Below are positions 17,116 through 26,247 of a stretch of 46,367 bases of DNA, piece by piece. Each line of letters starts with the position of its first letter. Position 1 is the first letter of the stretch. Below the pieces are notes generated by a model. That model was not told the DNA's origin and searched no databases. It saw nothing but the letters and a program-made list of their open reading frames with translations. Origin of the DNA: JACNLC01 sp964607375 (GTDB taxonomy: Bacteria > Fidelibacterota > Marinisomatia > SCGC-AAA003-L08 > JACNLC01); assembly GCA_964607375.1 (NCBI GenBank), contig CAZSJY010000006.1:1-46367 (forward strand), given 5' to 3'. Both the position numbers and the translations under genes were made by a program.

Positions 17116-17293
17116 TTTAACAGATAATTTTAAGAATTCCGTACATTGACTTGGTATTAGAATTCTGGTTTGTATTAGGAATATTTAAGATTGAAAAATT
17201 ATCAGAACACACAATAATCAAGCTCCAATATCCCACCACTGTTGGCTTTATACATTTCTTTTTGCTTACTCCAGCCTGTACATATGTGCCTGT

Positions 17294-18982
17294 TTACTTT
17301 TTCTGCTTTTTCGCCCAACTATCTCTTAATCCGGTTACTCGATTAAAAATTGGTTTTTGTTTTGTAGAATCTTTATCCGTTACAAAATAGCCTAATCTCA
17401 AAAACTGAAACTTATCTTCAGGATTGGAATCCACTAATGATGGTTCGATATAGCAATTTCGATTTACTATCAATGATTCGGGATTCAAAGAATCTTTCCA
17501 GTCTTTTTTATCTTCAACTTGGAAAGGATTTTCCTGAACAAACAAGTGGTTATATAACCGAACTTCCGTTTTTACTGAGGTCTTTGCAGAAACCCAATGA
17601 AGCGTTCCTTTTACTTTGCGACCATCCTCACTCCAACCACCTTTAGTCGCAGGATCATAAGAACAATGGAGTTCGATAACCTCTCCGCTTTCATCTTTTA
17701 TTGCTTCGTTGCAAGTGATGTAATAAGCGTGCTTTAACCTCACTTCTCTGCCAATCCCTAATCGGAAGAACTTTTTAGGAGGATCTTCCATAAAATCTGA
17801 TTTCTCGATATAAATCTCACGAGAAAATGGAATCATTCGTTTTCCGTCATTTTCATTTTCGGGATTATTATCAGCTTCTAACTCTTCGTTTTGGTCTTCA
17901 GGATAATTCGTGATAACCACTTTCAATGGGTCGAGTACTGCCATCCGTCTTTGTGCTTTTTTATTTAAATCCTCACGCAAACAATGTTCCAATAAAGCAA
18001 TATCCGATATAGCTTCTCGTTTTGCTACACCAACCCTGTCAGCAAATTCTCTAATAGATGCAGGAGTATATCCTCGTCTTCTTAAACCTGAAATTGTTGG
18101 CATTCGAGGGTCGTCCCACCCGTTGACAAAACCACCTTCCACTAATTCGAGTAATTTTCGTTTGCTCATCACAGTGTAATTCAAATTTAGTCGAGCAAAT
18201 TCAATTTGTCGTGGATGATACACGCCATCAAGTTGGTCGATAAACCAGTCATATAATGGACGATGGTCTTCAAATTCTAAAGTACATAATGAGTGAGTAA
18301 TACTCTCCAACGAATCTTCTAATCCATGAGCCCAATCGTACATCGGATAAATGCACCATTTATCGCCTGTGCGATGGTGAGTTGCGTGTAAAATTCTGTA
18401 AACCACAGGATCGCGCATATTCATATTGGGTGATGCCATATCAATTTTGGCTCGTAATACTTTTGCACCATTTTGGAATTCACCACACTTCATTTGCTCG
18501 AATAAATCAATGTTTTCATCAATAGGTCGGCTACGAAAAGGACTTTCTTTCCCCGGTTGAGTTGGTGTTCCACGAGACTCGCTGATTTCATCTGCAGATA
18601 AATCACAGACAAATGCTTTCCCATTCTTTATAAGCTGAATCGCCCACTCATATAATTGGTCAAAATAGTCTGATGCGTAATACAAGCGATCTTCCCAATC
18701 AAAACCAAGCCATTTAACATCTTTGATTATCGAGTTGACATATTCGTCTTCTTCTTTAATTGGATTTGTATCATCAAATCTGAGATTACAAATTCCGTTG
18801 TAATCTTTAGCAATACTAAAATTTAAGCAAATTGATTTTGCGTGACCAATATGGAGGTAACCGTTTGGTTCCGGAGGAAATCGAGTAATGATTTTTTTAT
18901 GTTTCCCTGTTTTCAAATCATTATCTATGATTTCTCTTATAAAATTGGTATGTATTTTTTCTTCAGTCATATTTTCTTTCAT
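17294..18982 (-). CDS. glnS: Glutaminyl-tRNA synthetase
   Basis: The 562-residue class I synthetase has 'RFPPEPNGYLHIGHAKSICLNF' (HIGH motif, split by ~residue 45), 'NLRFDDTNP', 'YPMYDWAHGLEDS', and 'VMSKRKLLELV' (KMSKS-like, near 268). A full C-terminal beta-barrel anticodon-binding region completes it. It charges tRNA-Gln directly, so this bacterium need not rely only on the Glu-tRNA amidotransferase route. An alternative ATG exists four codons in (18970). Its substrate, tRNA-Gln, lies ~1.1 kb downstream in the same direction, and gltX is the next gene upstream. No strong terminator is seen on either side. Confidence 0.97.
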   Translation of the reverse strand: MKENMTEEKIHTNFIREIIDNDLKTGKHKKIITRFPPEPNGYLHIGHAKSICLNFSIAKDYNGICNLRFDDTNPIKEEDEYVNSIIKDVKWLGFDWEDRLYYASDYFDQLYEWAIQLIKNGKAFVCDLSADEISESRGTPTQPGKESPFRSRPIDENIDLFEQMKCGEFQNGAKVLRAKIDMASPNMNMRDPVVYRILHATHHRTGDKWCIYPMYDWAHGLEDSLESITHSLCTLEFEDHRPLYDWFIDQLDGVYHPRQIEFARLNLNYTVMSKRKLLELVEGGFVNGWDDPRMPTISGLRRRGYTPASIREFADRVGVAKREAISDIALLEHCLREDLNKKAQRRMAVLDPLKVVITNYPEDQNEELEADNNPENENDGKRMIPFSREIYIEKSDFMEDPPKKFFRLGIGREVRLKHAYYITCNEAIKDESGEVIELHCSYDPATKGGWSEDGRKVKGTLHWVSAKTSVKTEVRLYNHLFVQENPFQVEDKKDWKDSLNPESLIVNRNCYIEPSLVDSNPEDKFQFLRLGYFVTDKDSTKQKPIFNRVTGLRDSWAKKQKK

Positions 18983-19156
18983 AACCGCGAATTAGTTAAA
19001 CTATTTTGTTTACCAACCCTTAATTGTGCGAATTTAACTTAATTTAGTGGATTAATTTTCCTCTTTCTTTCGAATAATACCATAAAATATCAAACCCTAA
19101 CTATGAGTGAGATATTGTGGATAATTACAATTGAATAACAACGAACATTCATCGAA

Positions 19157-20575
19157 TTACAATTGAATTTTTAATCGTTTTACAGAGTCTTCCAACCCAA
19201 GAATTTCAATAATAAGAGGAATGTCCGGTCCTTGGGTTGAACCAAACAACGCCAATCGAAGTGGAAAAAACAAATCTTTTCCTTTTACTCTAGTTACTTC
19301 AGCAGTTTCTTTCACTAACGATTTAATCTCTGTTTCATTCCAATTGGGTTTTGAAGATAATTGTTTTACCAAAAACTTCAACACTTTTTGGGATGTTTCT
19401 TTTTTTAGTAAAGAAATATCATCATCTGAAAACTCGCGATTTTCATAAAATGGCGTGCAATGCTCCAACATGTCGGGTAGAGTGTCCACTCGTTTTCTTG
19501 CATTATCAATTACAGCAAGATACTTTCTTTTGTCTGAAATGTCAAATCCGGCATTTTCCAGTAATGAACGAGAATATTCAGCAATATATTCAAGGTTACT
19601 TTCTCGTAAATAATGACCATTCATCCATTTTAATTTTTCCACATCAAAAACTGAACCTGCTTTTTGTATTCGTTTGAGTGAAAATTCTTTTTCTAATTCT
19701 TCCAGTGTGAAAAATTCCCTGTCATTTTTTGGATGCCAACCTAAAAGTGCTACAAAATTTATCAGTGTTTCCGGTAAATATCCTTTTTCGAGATAATCTT
19801 CGACTGCCACATCACCCTGCCGTTTTGATAATTTTGATTTATCAGGATTTAGCAATAATGGAAGATGAACGAATTTAGGGATTTTCCATCCAAAAAACTG
19901 ATATAACAGAATGTGTTTTGGAGTTGATGGTAACCACTCCTCACCTCGCATTACATGAGTAATTCCCATTAAATGGTCATCCACAACATTTGCCAAATGA
20001 TATGTGGGAAATCCATCAGTTTTTAGCAAAACTTGATCATCTAATTCAGATGATTTGATGGTTACTTTTTCACGAACCACATCATAAAAAACGATATCTT
20101 CATTGGGAATTTTCATGCGAATCACATAAGGCTCGGACTTCATCCTCTCTCGAGCTACTTCTATTGGTTTATTCAAACAATTTCTATCATAAATGATGGT
20201 TTCTTTGTTTTTGCGTTGTTTATCTCTGACTTTTTCCAATCTTTCTGCTGAACAAAAACACGGATAAGCATTTCCTTCATCTAACAACTGTTGGATGTGT
20301 TCATGGTAAACAGGTAATCGTTCGCTTTGAAAATACGGACCATTTTCACCACCTTGAGTTGGTCCTTCGTCAAAAGTAATTCCGATTTTTTCAAATGTTG
20401 ATATGAGCAACTTTTCAGCATTTTTTATTTTACGATTTTGGTCGGTATCTTCAATTCTTAAAACCAATTTCCCACCAACTTTTTTTGCGTATAAGTAATT
20501 ATATAGTGCTGTTCGGAGTCCTCCGACATGTAAATAACCTGTTGGGCTGGGAGCAAATCTAACTTTTATACTCAT
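19157..20575 (-). CDS. gltX: Glutamyl-tRNA synthetase
   Basis: At 472 residues this is a standard bacterial GluRS. It has 'RFAPSPTGYLHVGGLRTALYN' (HIGH-type motif, in two overlapping blocks), 'RIEDTDQNR', 'KLSKRQGDVAVEDYL' (KMSKS-type, near 250), and cysteines 'CFC' near 105 with a third Cys ~25 residues on, as in the zinc site of E. coli GluRS. The start codon lies inside the end of ispF (17-base overlap), so the two are translated from one message. It loads tRNA-Glu and supplies glutamyl-tRNA for tetrapyrrole synthesis where that route exists. Confidence 0.97.
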   Translation of the reverse strand: MSIKVRFAPSPTGYLHVGGLRTALYNYLYAKKVGGKLVLRIEDTDQNRKIKNAEKLLISTFEKIGITFDEGPTQGGENGPYFQSERLPVYHEHIQQLLDEGNAYPCFCSAERLEKVRDKQRKNKETIIYDRNCLNKPIEVARERMKSEPYVIRMKIPNEDIVFYDVVREKVTIKSSELDDQVLLKTDGFPTYHLANVVDDHLMGITHVMRGEEWLPSTPKHILLYQFFGWKIPKFVHLPLLLNPDKSKLSKRQGDVAVEDYLEKGYLPETLINFVALLGWHPKNDREFFTLEELEKEFSLKRIQKAGSVFDVEKLKWMNGHYLRESNLEYIAEYSRSLLENAGFDISDKRKYLAVIDNARKRVDTLPDMLEHCTPFYENREFSDDDISLLKKETSQKVLKFLVKQLSSKPNWNETEIKSLVKETAEVTRVKGKDLFFPLRLALFGSTQGPDIPLIIEILGLEDSVKRLKIQL

Positions 20576-21053
20576 TTTTAATTCCTGTTAAAAGACAAAT
20601 GGCAGAAGATGCAATGCCTTCTTCTCGTCCGATGAAACCAAGATAATCTGTAGTGGTTGCTTTAACAGATATATTCTCAATTGACAAATTTAACTTTAAA
20701 GCAAGGTTCTCTCGGATTTGTTGGATATACTCGGATAACTTAGGTTCTTGAAGAATTACAGTACAGTCGATATTACTAACCTTATATCCTTTATCATTAA
20801 CTAGTTTGATTGCGTGTTTGAGGAATATTGCACTATCTGCGTTTTTCCATTTATCATCGTTTGAAGGGAAATGAGTCCCAATATCTCCTTCTGCAACAGC
20901 TCCCAATAATGCGTCAACAATAGCATGGATTAAAACATCACCATCACTATGTCCCTTTGAACCTTTTTCAAAAGGAATCTTAATGCCACCAATTACTAAA
21001 CGATATCCGCGAGCAAGCTGATGTGCATCAAATCCATAGCCAATTTTATTCAT
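20559..21053 (-). CDS. ispF: 2-C-methyl-D-erythritol 2,4-cyclodiphosphate synthase
   Basis: The 164-residue protein has the IspF metal and substrate blocks: 'IGYGFDAHQL' (Asp and His zinc ligands), 'GHSDGDVLIHAIVDALLGA', 'GDIGTHFP', and near the end 'KATTTDYLGFIGREEGIA'. It cyclises CDP-ME-2-phosphate, the fifth MEP pathway step after IspE. Its start is directly next to the queA stop (adjacent bases), and its end overlaps gltX. This packing indicates one operon. Confidence 0.97.
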   Translation of the reverse strand: MNKIGYGFDAHQLARGYRLVIGGIKIPFEKGSKGHSDGDVLIHAIVDALLGAVAEGDIGTHFPSNDDKWKNADSAIFLKHAIKLVNDKGYKVSNIDCTVILQEPKLSEYIQQIRENLALKLNLSIENISVKATTTDYLGFIGREEGIASSAICLLTGIKNEYKS

Positions 21054-22112
21054 CTAAATTATAAACATAGCATCGCCGTAACTAAAGAAACGATATTTTT
21101 CCTTAATAGCTTCTTTGTATGCTTTAAGTATAAAATCCTTATTTGCAAACGCAGCAACCAACATCATAAGAGTAGATTTAGGTTGATGAAAATTCGTAAT
21201 TAATCGATCTGTCATTTTGAAATCATAAGGTGGATAAATAAATTTATCAGTCCAACCTCTTCTTGGCGTAATTTTAAAACCTGATACTGTTACAGTTTCT
21301 AATGTTCTGACTGCAGATGTGCCAACGACAGCAATTTTTTTCTTTTTTGCCCGTGCCTTGTTGATGATTTCTGCGGTTTCAGCTGGAACCCTAAAATATT
21401 CAGAATCCATATGGTGTCGCGTCAGATCTTCTACCATAATTGGTCTAAAAGTGCCTAGACTTATATGAAGAGTAATATCTACAATTTTAACGCCCTTTGC
21501 CTTCATTTTTTCAAAGATATCTTCTGTAAAATGCAATCCAGCAGTTGGAGCAGCAACTGAACCCCGCTCAGTAGCATAAACGGTTTGATATCTGTTTTTG
21601 TCCTCAGGAGTTGTTTCTCTTTTGATATAAGGAGGTAGTGGGGGTAACCCATGTTCATCTATAAAGGGATAAATAGATGGAATGTTGTATTCAAATCTAA
21701 CAACTCTTCCTCCAGAGACAGTATTGTCAATCACATCGCAGGCAACTCCGTCTCCAAACACTAGTTTATTTCCTATTCTGACTTTTCGGGCAGGTTTAAC
21801 CATTGCTTCCCAAAGATCATTATCGAGTTCTCTTAGAAGTAAAACTTCTACAGTTGCTTCAGATTTATCTTTATGAGCAAGCATTCTTGCAGGATAAACT
21901 CTAGTATTATTAATAACTAAAACATCACCCTTTTTGAAGTAATCTACAATATCAACAAATCGTTTATGCTCTATTTTCATTTCATCTTTATGAAGAACCA
22001 TCATCCGAGATTCATCTCGTTTTTGTTCCGGTTCTTGAGCGATTAGTCTTTCGGGGATTTCCATTTCAAATTCGGAAAGGCGTGGTGGTTTTTCGACTGA
22101 TCCAAATAACAT
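21054..22112 (-). CDS. queA: S-adenosylmethionine:tRNA ribosyltransferase-isomerase
   Basis: The 352-residue protein matches QueA along its length: 'IPERLIAQEPEQKRDESRMMVL' in segments, 'VLVINNTRVYPARM', 'TVYATERGSVAAPTAGLHFT', 'LHISLGTFRPI' and 'TNFHQPKSTLMMLV'. It moves the ribosyl unit of SAM onto 7-aminomethyl-7-deazaguanine in tRNA to make epoxyqueuosine. It lies 15 bases after ruvB; queA next to ruvB is common in bacteria. Confidence 0.97.
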   Translation of the reverse strand: MLFGSVEKPPRLSEFEMEIPERLIAQEPEQKRDESRMMVLHKDEMKIEHKRFVDIVDYFKKGDVLVINNTRVYPARMLAHKDKSEATVEVLLLRELDNDLWEAMVKPARKVRIGNKLVFGDGVACDVIDNTVSGGRVVRFEYNIPSIYPFIDEHGLPPLPPYIKRETTPEDKNRYQTVYATERGSVAAPTAGLHFTEDIFEKMKAKGVKIVDITLHISLGTFRPIMVEDLTRHHMDSEYFRVPAETAEIINKARAKKKKIAVVGTSAVRTLETVTVSGFKITPRRGWTDKFIYPPYDFKMTDRLITNFHQPKSTLMMLVAAFANKDFILKAYKEAIKEKYRFFSYGDAMFII

Positions 22113-22127
22113 ATTTAACCTCTTTAA

Positions 22128-23171
22128 TTAAAATAACTGATTTTGTTTATTTTGTGATGGGCATTTAATACCCAAGTATTTAAATGTTTTTTCTAAGGCA
22201 ACTCGTCCTCTAGATGTTCTCTGTAAAAATCCTTCTTTTATCAAATATGGTTCATATACCTCTTCAATGGTTCGTGCCTCTTCAGAAATCGCAACTGCTA
22301 ACGACTCCAAACCAACAGGACCTCCATTGAATTTTTTAACTAGAGAGTCTAAGATTCTCCTGTCCATATCATCCAGTCCATTTTCATCAATACCTAATCT
22401 TTTTAGAGATTCACTAGCTAACTCTTCTGTAATAATACCATTTGATTTTACTTGAGCAAAATCTCTAGCTCGTCGCAATATACGATTGGCAATCCTAGGA
22501 GTTCCACGAGATCTTCTTGCTATTTCTAATGCACCATTTTTATCGGTTTCAATCGCTAATATTCTTGCAGATCGAGTAATAATTTTTAACAAGTCCTCAT
22601 CTGAATAAAAATCCATTCTCAATATAACTCCAAACCTATCTCTCAGAGGAGAAGTGAGGTTACCTAATCTTGTAGTTGCCCCTACAAGAGTAAAAGGATT
22701 TAGATTTAGTTGAATACTCCTTGCACTTGGTCCTTTATCCAACATTATGTCTATATTATAATCTTCCATTGCGGAATATAGATATTCCTCCACAACACTA
22801 CTCAAGCGATGAATTTCGTCAATAAAAAACACATCATTTTCAGCTAAGTTTGTTAGTATTCCTGCAAGATCTCCAGGTCTATCTAAAACGGGACCTGAAG
22901 AAAGTTTGATATTAACACCCAATTCACGAGCAATAATAGTAGCTAAGGTTGTTTTTCCTAATCCTGGAGGTCCAAACAACAGAACATGATCAAGCGCTTC
23001 TGTTCTTTTTTTAGCAGCTTCAATGAAAATTTTGAGATTTTCAATAGTCTCTTTTTGCCCAACAAAGTCTTCAAACTTTGTCGGCCTTAGCGACTGTTCA
23101 GCAATCCCGTCTTCGTACTGCTTCTCAGGAGCATTAATTTTCCGTATTGAATCTTTAAAGGATGAAATCAT
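22128..23171 (-). CDS. ruvB: Holliday junction branch migration ATPase RuvB
   Basis: This AAA+ helicase drives branch migration with RuvA. It has 'LRPTKFEDFVGQ', Walker A 'GPPGLGKTTLA', Walker B 'VFFIDEIHRLS', sensor region 'LVGATTRLGNLTSPLRDRFG', and the winged-helix end 'FLQRTSRGRVA'. I take the ATG at 23171 (347 residues). The frame reaches a TTG at 23198, but the added nine residues are not family-like and no SD precedes either codon. ruvA and ruvC are not in the window. Confidence 0.96.
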   Translation of the reverse strand: MISSFKDSIRKINAPEKQYEDGIAEQSLRPTKFEDFVGQKETIENLKIFIEAAKKRTEALDHVLLFGPPGLGKTTLATIIARELGVNIKLSSGPVLDRPGDLAGILTNLAENDVFFIDEIHRLSSVVEEYLYSAMEDYNIDIMLDKGPSARSIQLNLNPFTLVGATTRLGNLTSPLRDRFGVILRMDFYSDEDLLKIITRSARILAIETDKNGALEIARRSRGTPRIANRILRRARDFAQVKSNGIITEELASESLKRLGIDENGLDDMDRRILDSLVKKFNGGPVGLESLAVAISEEARTIEEVYEPYLIKEGFLQRTSRGRVALEKTFKYLGIKCPSQNKQNQLF

Positions 23172-23248
23172 GATAAAAAATTGACAGTAAATATACAACC
23201 AAATGTGGGCGAAAAGAAAGAGATTTCGGTAGTTTAGAAAAACTAAAA

Positions 23249-26113
23249 TTAAACCTTAGAACTGTCCTTTAGGGTTTGTTGCAAAAATTGACCGGTATAA
23301 GATTTAGAATTCCCAGCTACTGTTTCAGGTGTACCTTCAACGATAATTTCTCCCCCTGAATTTCCTCCTTCAGGTCCAAGGTCAATTATCCAATCAGCTG
23401 TTTTTATGACATCTAAATTATGTTCAATGACAATAACTGTATTTCCTTTTTCAACAAGTGAATGTAAAACTTGTAACAACATATTCACATCTTCAAAGTG
23501 CAAACCAGTTGTTGGTTCATCTAAAATATAAAGTGTACGTCCCGTACCAACACGCGAAAGTTCTGATGCAAGCTTTACTCGTTGGGATTCACCTCCTGAT
23601 AAAGTTGTAGCCTGTTGTCCAAGTTTTATATATCCCAGACCAACATCAAACAAAGTTTGGAGTTTCCGTTTTATAGGTATATGTTTATCAAAGAAATTAA
23701 GTGCTTCTTCTATTGTCATGTTCAAAATGTTTGAAATATTTTTACCACGATAAGTAATTTCTAAGGTTTCCCTATTATATCTTTTTCCTTTACATTCTTC
23801 ACACTCGATATACATATCAGCAAGGAAGTGCATTTCAATTTTAATTAAACCAACCCCTTGACAGGTTTCACATCGTCCTCCTTTAACATTAAAAGAAAAT
23901 CTTCCTGGTTGATATCCTCTAATTTTGGATTCAGGTAAGCGACTGAAAAGTTCGCGAATGTGAGAAAATACTCCAGTATAAGTTGCAGGATTAGATCTCG
24001 GTGTTTTGCCTATGGGGGCTTGGTCAATATTTATAACTTTATCTAAATACAATAAACCGTCAATTGATTCATATTTCAGAGGCTTTTTGTTGCTCGAATA
24101 AAATTCACGAGATAAAATTGGATACAATGTTTGGTTAATTAATGTAGATTTACCAGAGCCAGATACTCCAGTAACACAAATCAATTTGTTAGTAGGGATA
24201 GTTAATTTTATATTTTTCAAATTATTACCAGAAGCTTTGTGTAGAACTATTTGTTTTCCGTTTCCTCTTCTTCTTTTACTTGAAAATGGAATGATCTTAT
24301 CACCAGATAAATATTTTCCTGTTATTGAATTTGGATTATCTATAATATCTTTTGGAATACCTGTAGCAACTACCTCACCGCCATGTATGCCTGCACCTGG
24401 ACCAAGATCAATTATCCAATCAGCTGAGTTAATTGTTTCAGCATCATGTTCAACAACAATTACAGTATTTCCTAATTTTTTGAGATGTTTCAAGGTTTGT
24501 ATTAACCTCTTATTGTCTCGTTGATGTAATCCAATTGAAGGTTCATCAAGAATATAAAGCACGCCGACAAGCTGAGAACCTATTTGAGTTGCCAATCTAA
24601 TTCTTTGTGCTTCTCCACCAGACAATGAACTTGCAGAACGGTTAAGAGTTAAATAATCCAATCCAACATTAACCAAGAATTCTAATCTTGATTGAATTTC
24701 TTTGATAATTTGATTAGCAATTTCTTTATAATTATTTGGCAAATCTAAATTAGAAAAAAAACGAAACAGTGAACCGATAGTTTCGGATGTTAATTGATGG
24801 ATATTTTTATTGTTTATCAAAACTGAAAGTGTTTCCTGTTTTAGACGAGCTCCTTTACATTTTGGGCATCGTTGTTTTGACATAAATTTCTCGATCCATT
24901 CACGAATGTGGGAAGAACGAGTTTGCGTGTACCTTCTTTGTAAATTGGGAATAACTCCTTCAAAACCCCCTTTATATTCACCTGAAAAACGATTAGATTT
25001 ATATGACATTTTTAAGCTTCGCTCGTTTCCTGTACCAAATAATAGCACATTTTGAACAAGTTTGGGCATTTCATCCCAAGGCATTGTAAAAGAAAATTCA
25101 TAATGTTTTGACAAACTTTTTAAAATTGAGCTATACCAACTACCACGAGGTTGTTCTCCTATAGGAACAATACATCCTTGAATCAAACTCTTCATCTTGT
25201 CCGGTACCACTAAATCAGGATCTATTGAAACTTCAGTTCCTATTCCATCACATTTAGAACAAGCACCAAAAGGAGAATTAAAAGAAAACATTCTTGGATG
25301 CAAATCTTCAAACGATATATCACATTTTGGACAAGCATACTTTTCGCTAAACAAATGTTCCCTTTTTCCAGATTCATCGATAATGACCATCCCGTTGCCT
25401 ACTTTCAAAGACAACTCAATTGAACTCGTTAATCTTTCTTTAATAGATGGTTTAATTGTAAGACGATCTATCACTACTTCAATATTATGTTTTTTATTTT
25501 TTGGAAGTGTAATATTATCTGTAATATTATCTGTTTTCCCGTCAATTCGAACCCTAACAAATCCTTCTCTTGCTATTGAATTAAATACATCTTTGAATGT
25601 ACCCTTTTTCCCTTTTGCTATTGGGGCAAGAACTTGGAATTTTGTATCATCTGGAAGTGCTAATACTTGATCTACAATCTGTTGAACTGTTTGTCGGTTG
25701 ACATCCCCATTACATTTATGACATTTTTGAGTTCCAACTCTAGCATAAAGTAACCGAAGATAATCGTATAATTCTGTTATAGTTCCGACAGTTGAACGGG
25801 GATTCCTGCTAGTTGATTTCTGTTCAATTGAAATTGCAGGTGAAAGTCCTTCAATGTAATCGACATCAGGTTTTTCCATAATTCCAAGAAATTGTCTAGC
25901 ATAAGAAGATAGAGATTCTACATACCTTCTCTGACCTTCTGCATAAATTGTATCAAATGCTAAAGATGATTTTCCGGAACCGGAAAGTCCAGTAATGACA
26001 ACCAATTTATTGCGAGGAATTTCTATGGTTATATTTTTGAGATTATGCTCGCGAGCACCTTTTACAAATATTTTCCCCGTATTCTCGATCAAATCTTGTT
26101 TATTCTGTTCCAT
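23249..26113 (-). CDS. uvrA: Excinuclease ABC subunit A
   Basis: At 954 residues this is a full UvrA. The first Walker A 'GLSGSGKSSLAFDT' is near 42, signature 'LSGGEAQRIRLATQIG' near 500, second Walker A 'GVSGSGKSTLINQ' near 650, zinc-hairpin 'GGRCETCQGVGLIKIEMHF' with a later 'CEEC', and second signature 'LSGGESQRVKLASEL' near 840. Another cysteine pair set 'CPKC ... CSKC' lies near 275-300. It scans for DNA lesions in nucleotide excision repair. It is the first gene of the - strand run and is divergent from the S41 protease gene. uvrB and uvrC are not nearby. Confidence 0.98.
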   Translation of the reverse strand: MEQNKQDLIENTGKIFVKGAREHNLKNITIEIPRNKLVVITGLSGSGKSSLAFDTIYAEGQRRYVESLSSYARQFLGIMEKPDVDYIEGLSPAISIEQKSTSRNPRSTVGTITELYDYLRLLYARVGTQKCHKCNGDVNRQTVQQIVDQVLALPDDTKFQVLAPIAKGKKGTFKDVFNSIAREGFVRVRIDGKTDNITDNITLPKNKKHNIEVVIDRLTIKPSIKERLTSSIELSLKVGNGMVIIDESGKREHLFSEKYACPKCDISFEDLHPRMFSFNSPFGACSKCDGIGTEVSIDPDLVVPDKMKSLIQGCIVPIGEQPRGSWYSSILKSLSKHYEFSFTMPWDEMPKLVQNVLLFGTGNERSLKMSYKSNRFSGEYKGGFEGVIPNLQRRYTQTRSSHIREWIEKFMSKQRCPKCKGARLKQETLSVLINNKNIHQLTSETIGSLFRFFSNLDLPNNYKEIANQIIKEIQSRLEFLVNVGLDYLTLNRSASSLSGGEAQRIRLATQIGSQLVGVLYILDEPSIGLHQRDNKRLIQTLKHLKKLGNTVIVVEHDAETINSADWIIDLGPGAGIHGGEVVATGIPKDIIDNPNSITGKYLSGDKIIPFSSKRRRGNGKQIVLHKASGNNLKNIKLTIPTNKLICVTGVSGSGKSTLINQTLYPILSREFYSSNKKPLKYESIDGLLYLDKVINIDQAPIGKTPRSNPATYTGVFSHIRELFSRLPESKIRGYQPGRFSFNVKGGRCETCQGVGLIKIEMHFLADMYIECEECKGKRYNRETLEITYRGKNISNILNMTIEEALNFFDKHIPIKRKLQTLFDVGLGYIKLGQQATTLSGGESQRVKLASELSRVGTGRTLYILDEPTTGLHFEDVNMLLQVLHSLVEKGNTVIVIEHNLDVIKTADWIIDLGPEGGNSGGEIIVEGTPETVAGNSKSYTGQFLQQTLKDSSKV

Positions 26114-26247
26114 AGATAGTCTTGAAAATAACAGAATATAAATTTAGCCTCAAAGCATTATTTAATAATTATTTTTCATAATTTTAGGAAACAACAAATT
26201 ATTTTGAACGTTGTTATTGAATTGTATATAGGTTTAACTTTCTCGAT

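Noticed and set aside
25197..25670. 157-codon + strand open frame within uvrA
   Set aside because: It lies wholly inside the uvrA coding strand complement; no start signal or recognisable domain.
26204..26230. TTGAAC ... TATATA as a promoter for the S41 protease gene
   Set aside because: The spacing is only 15 bases and the -10 would leave about 17 bases to the ATG; too weak to annotate in AT-rich DNA.
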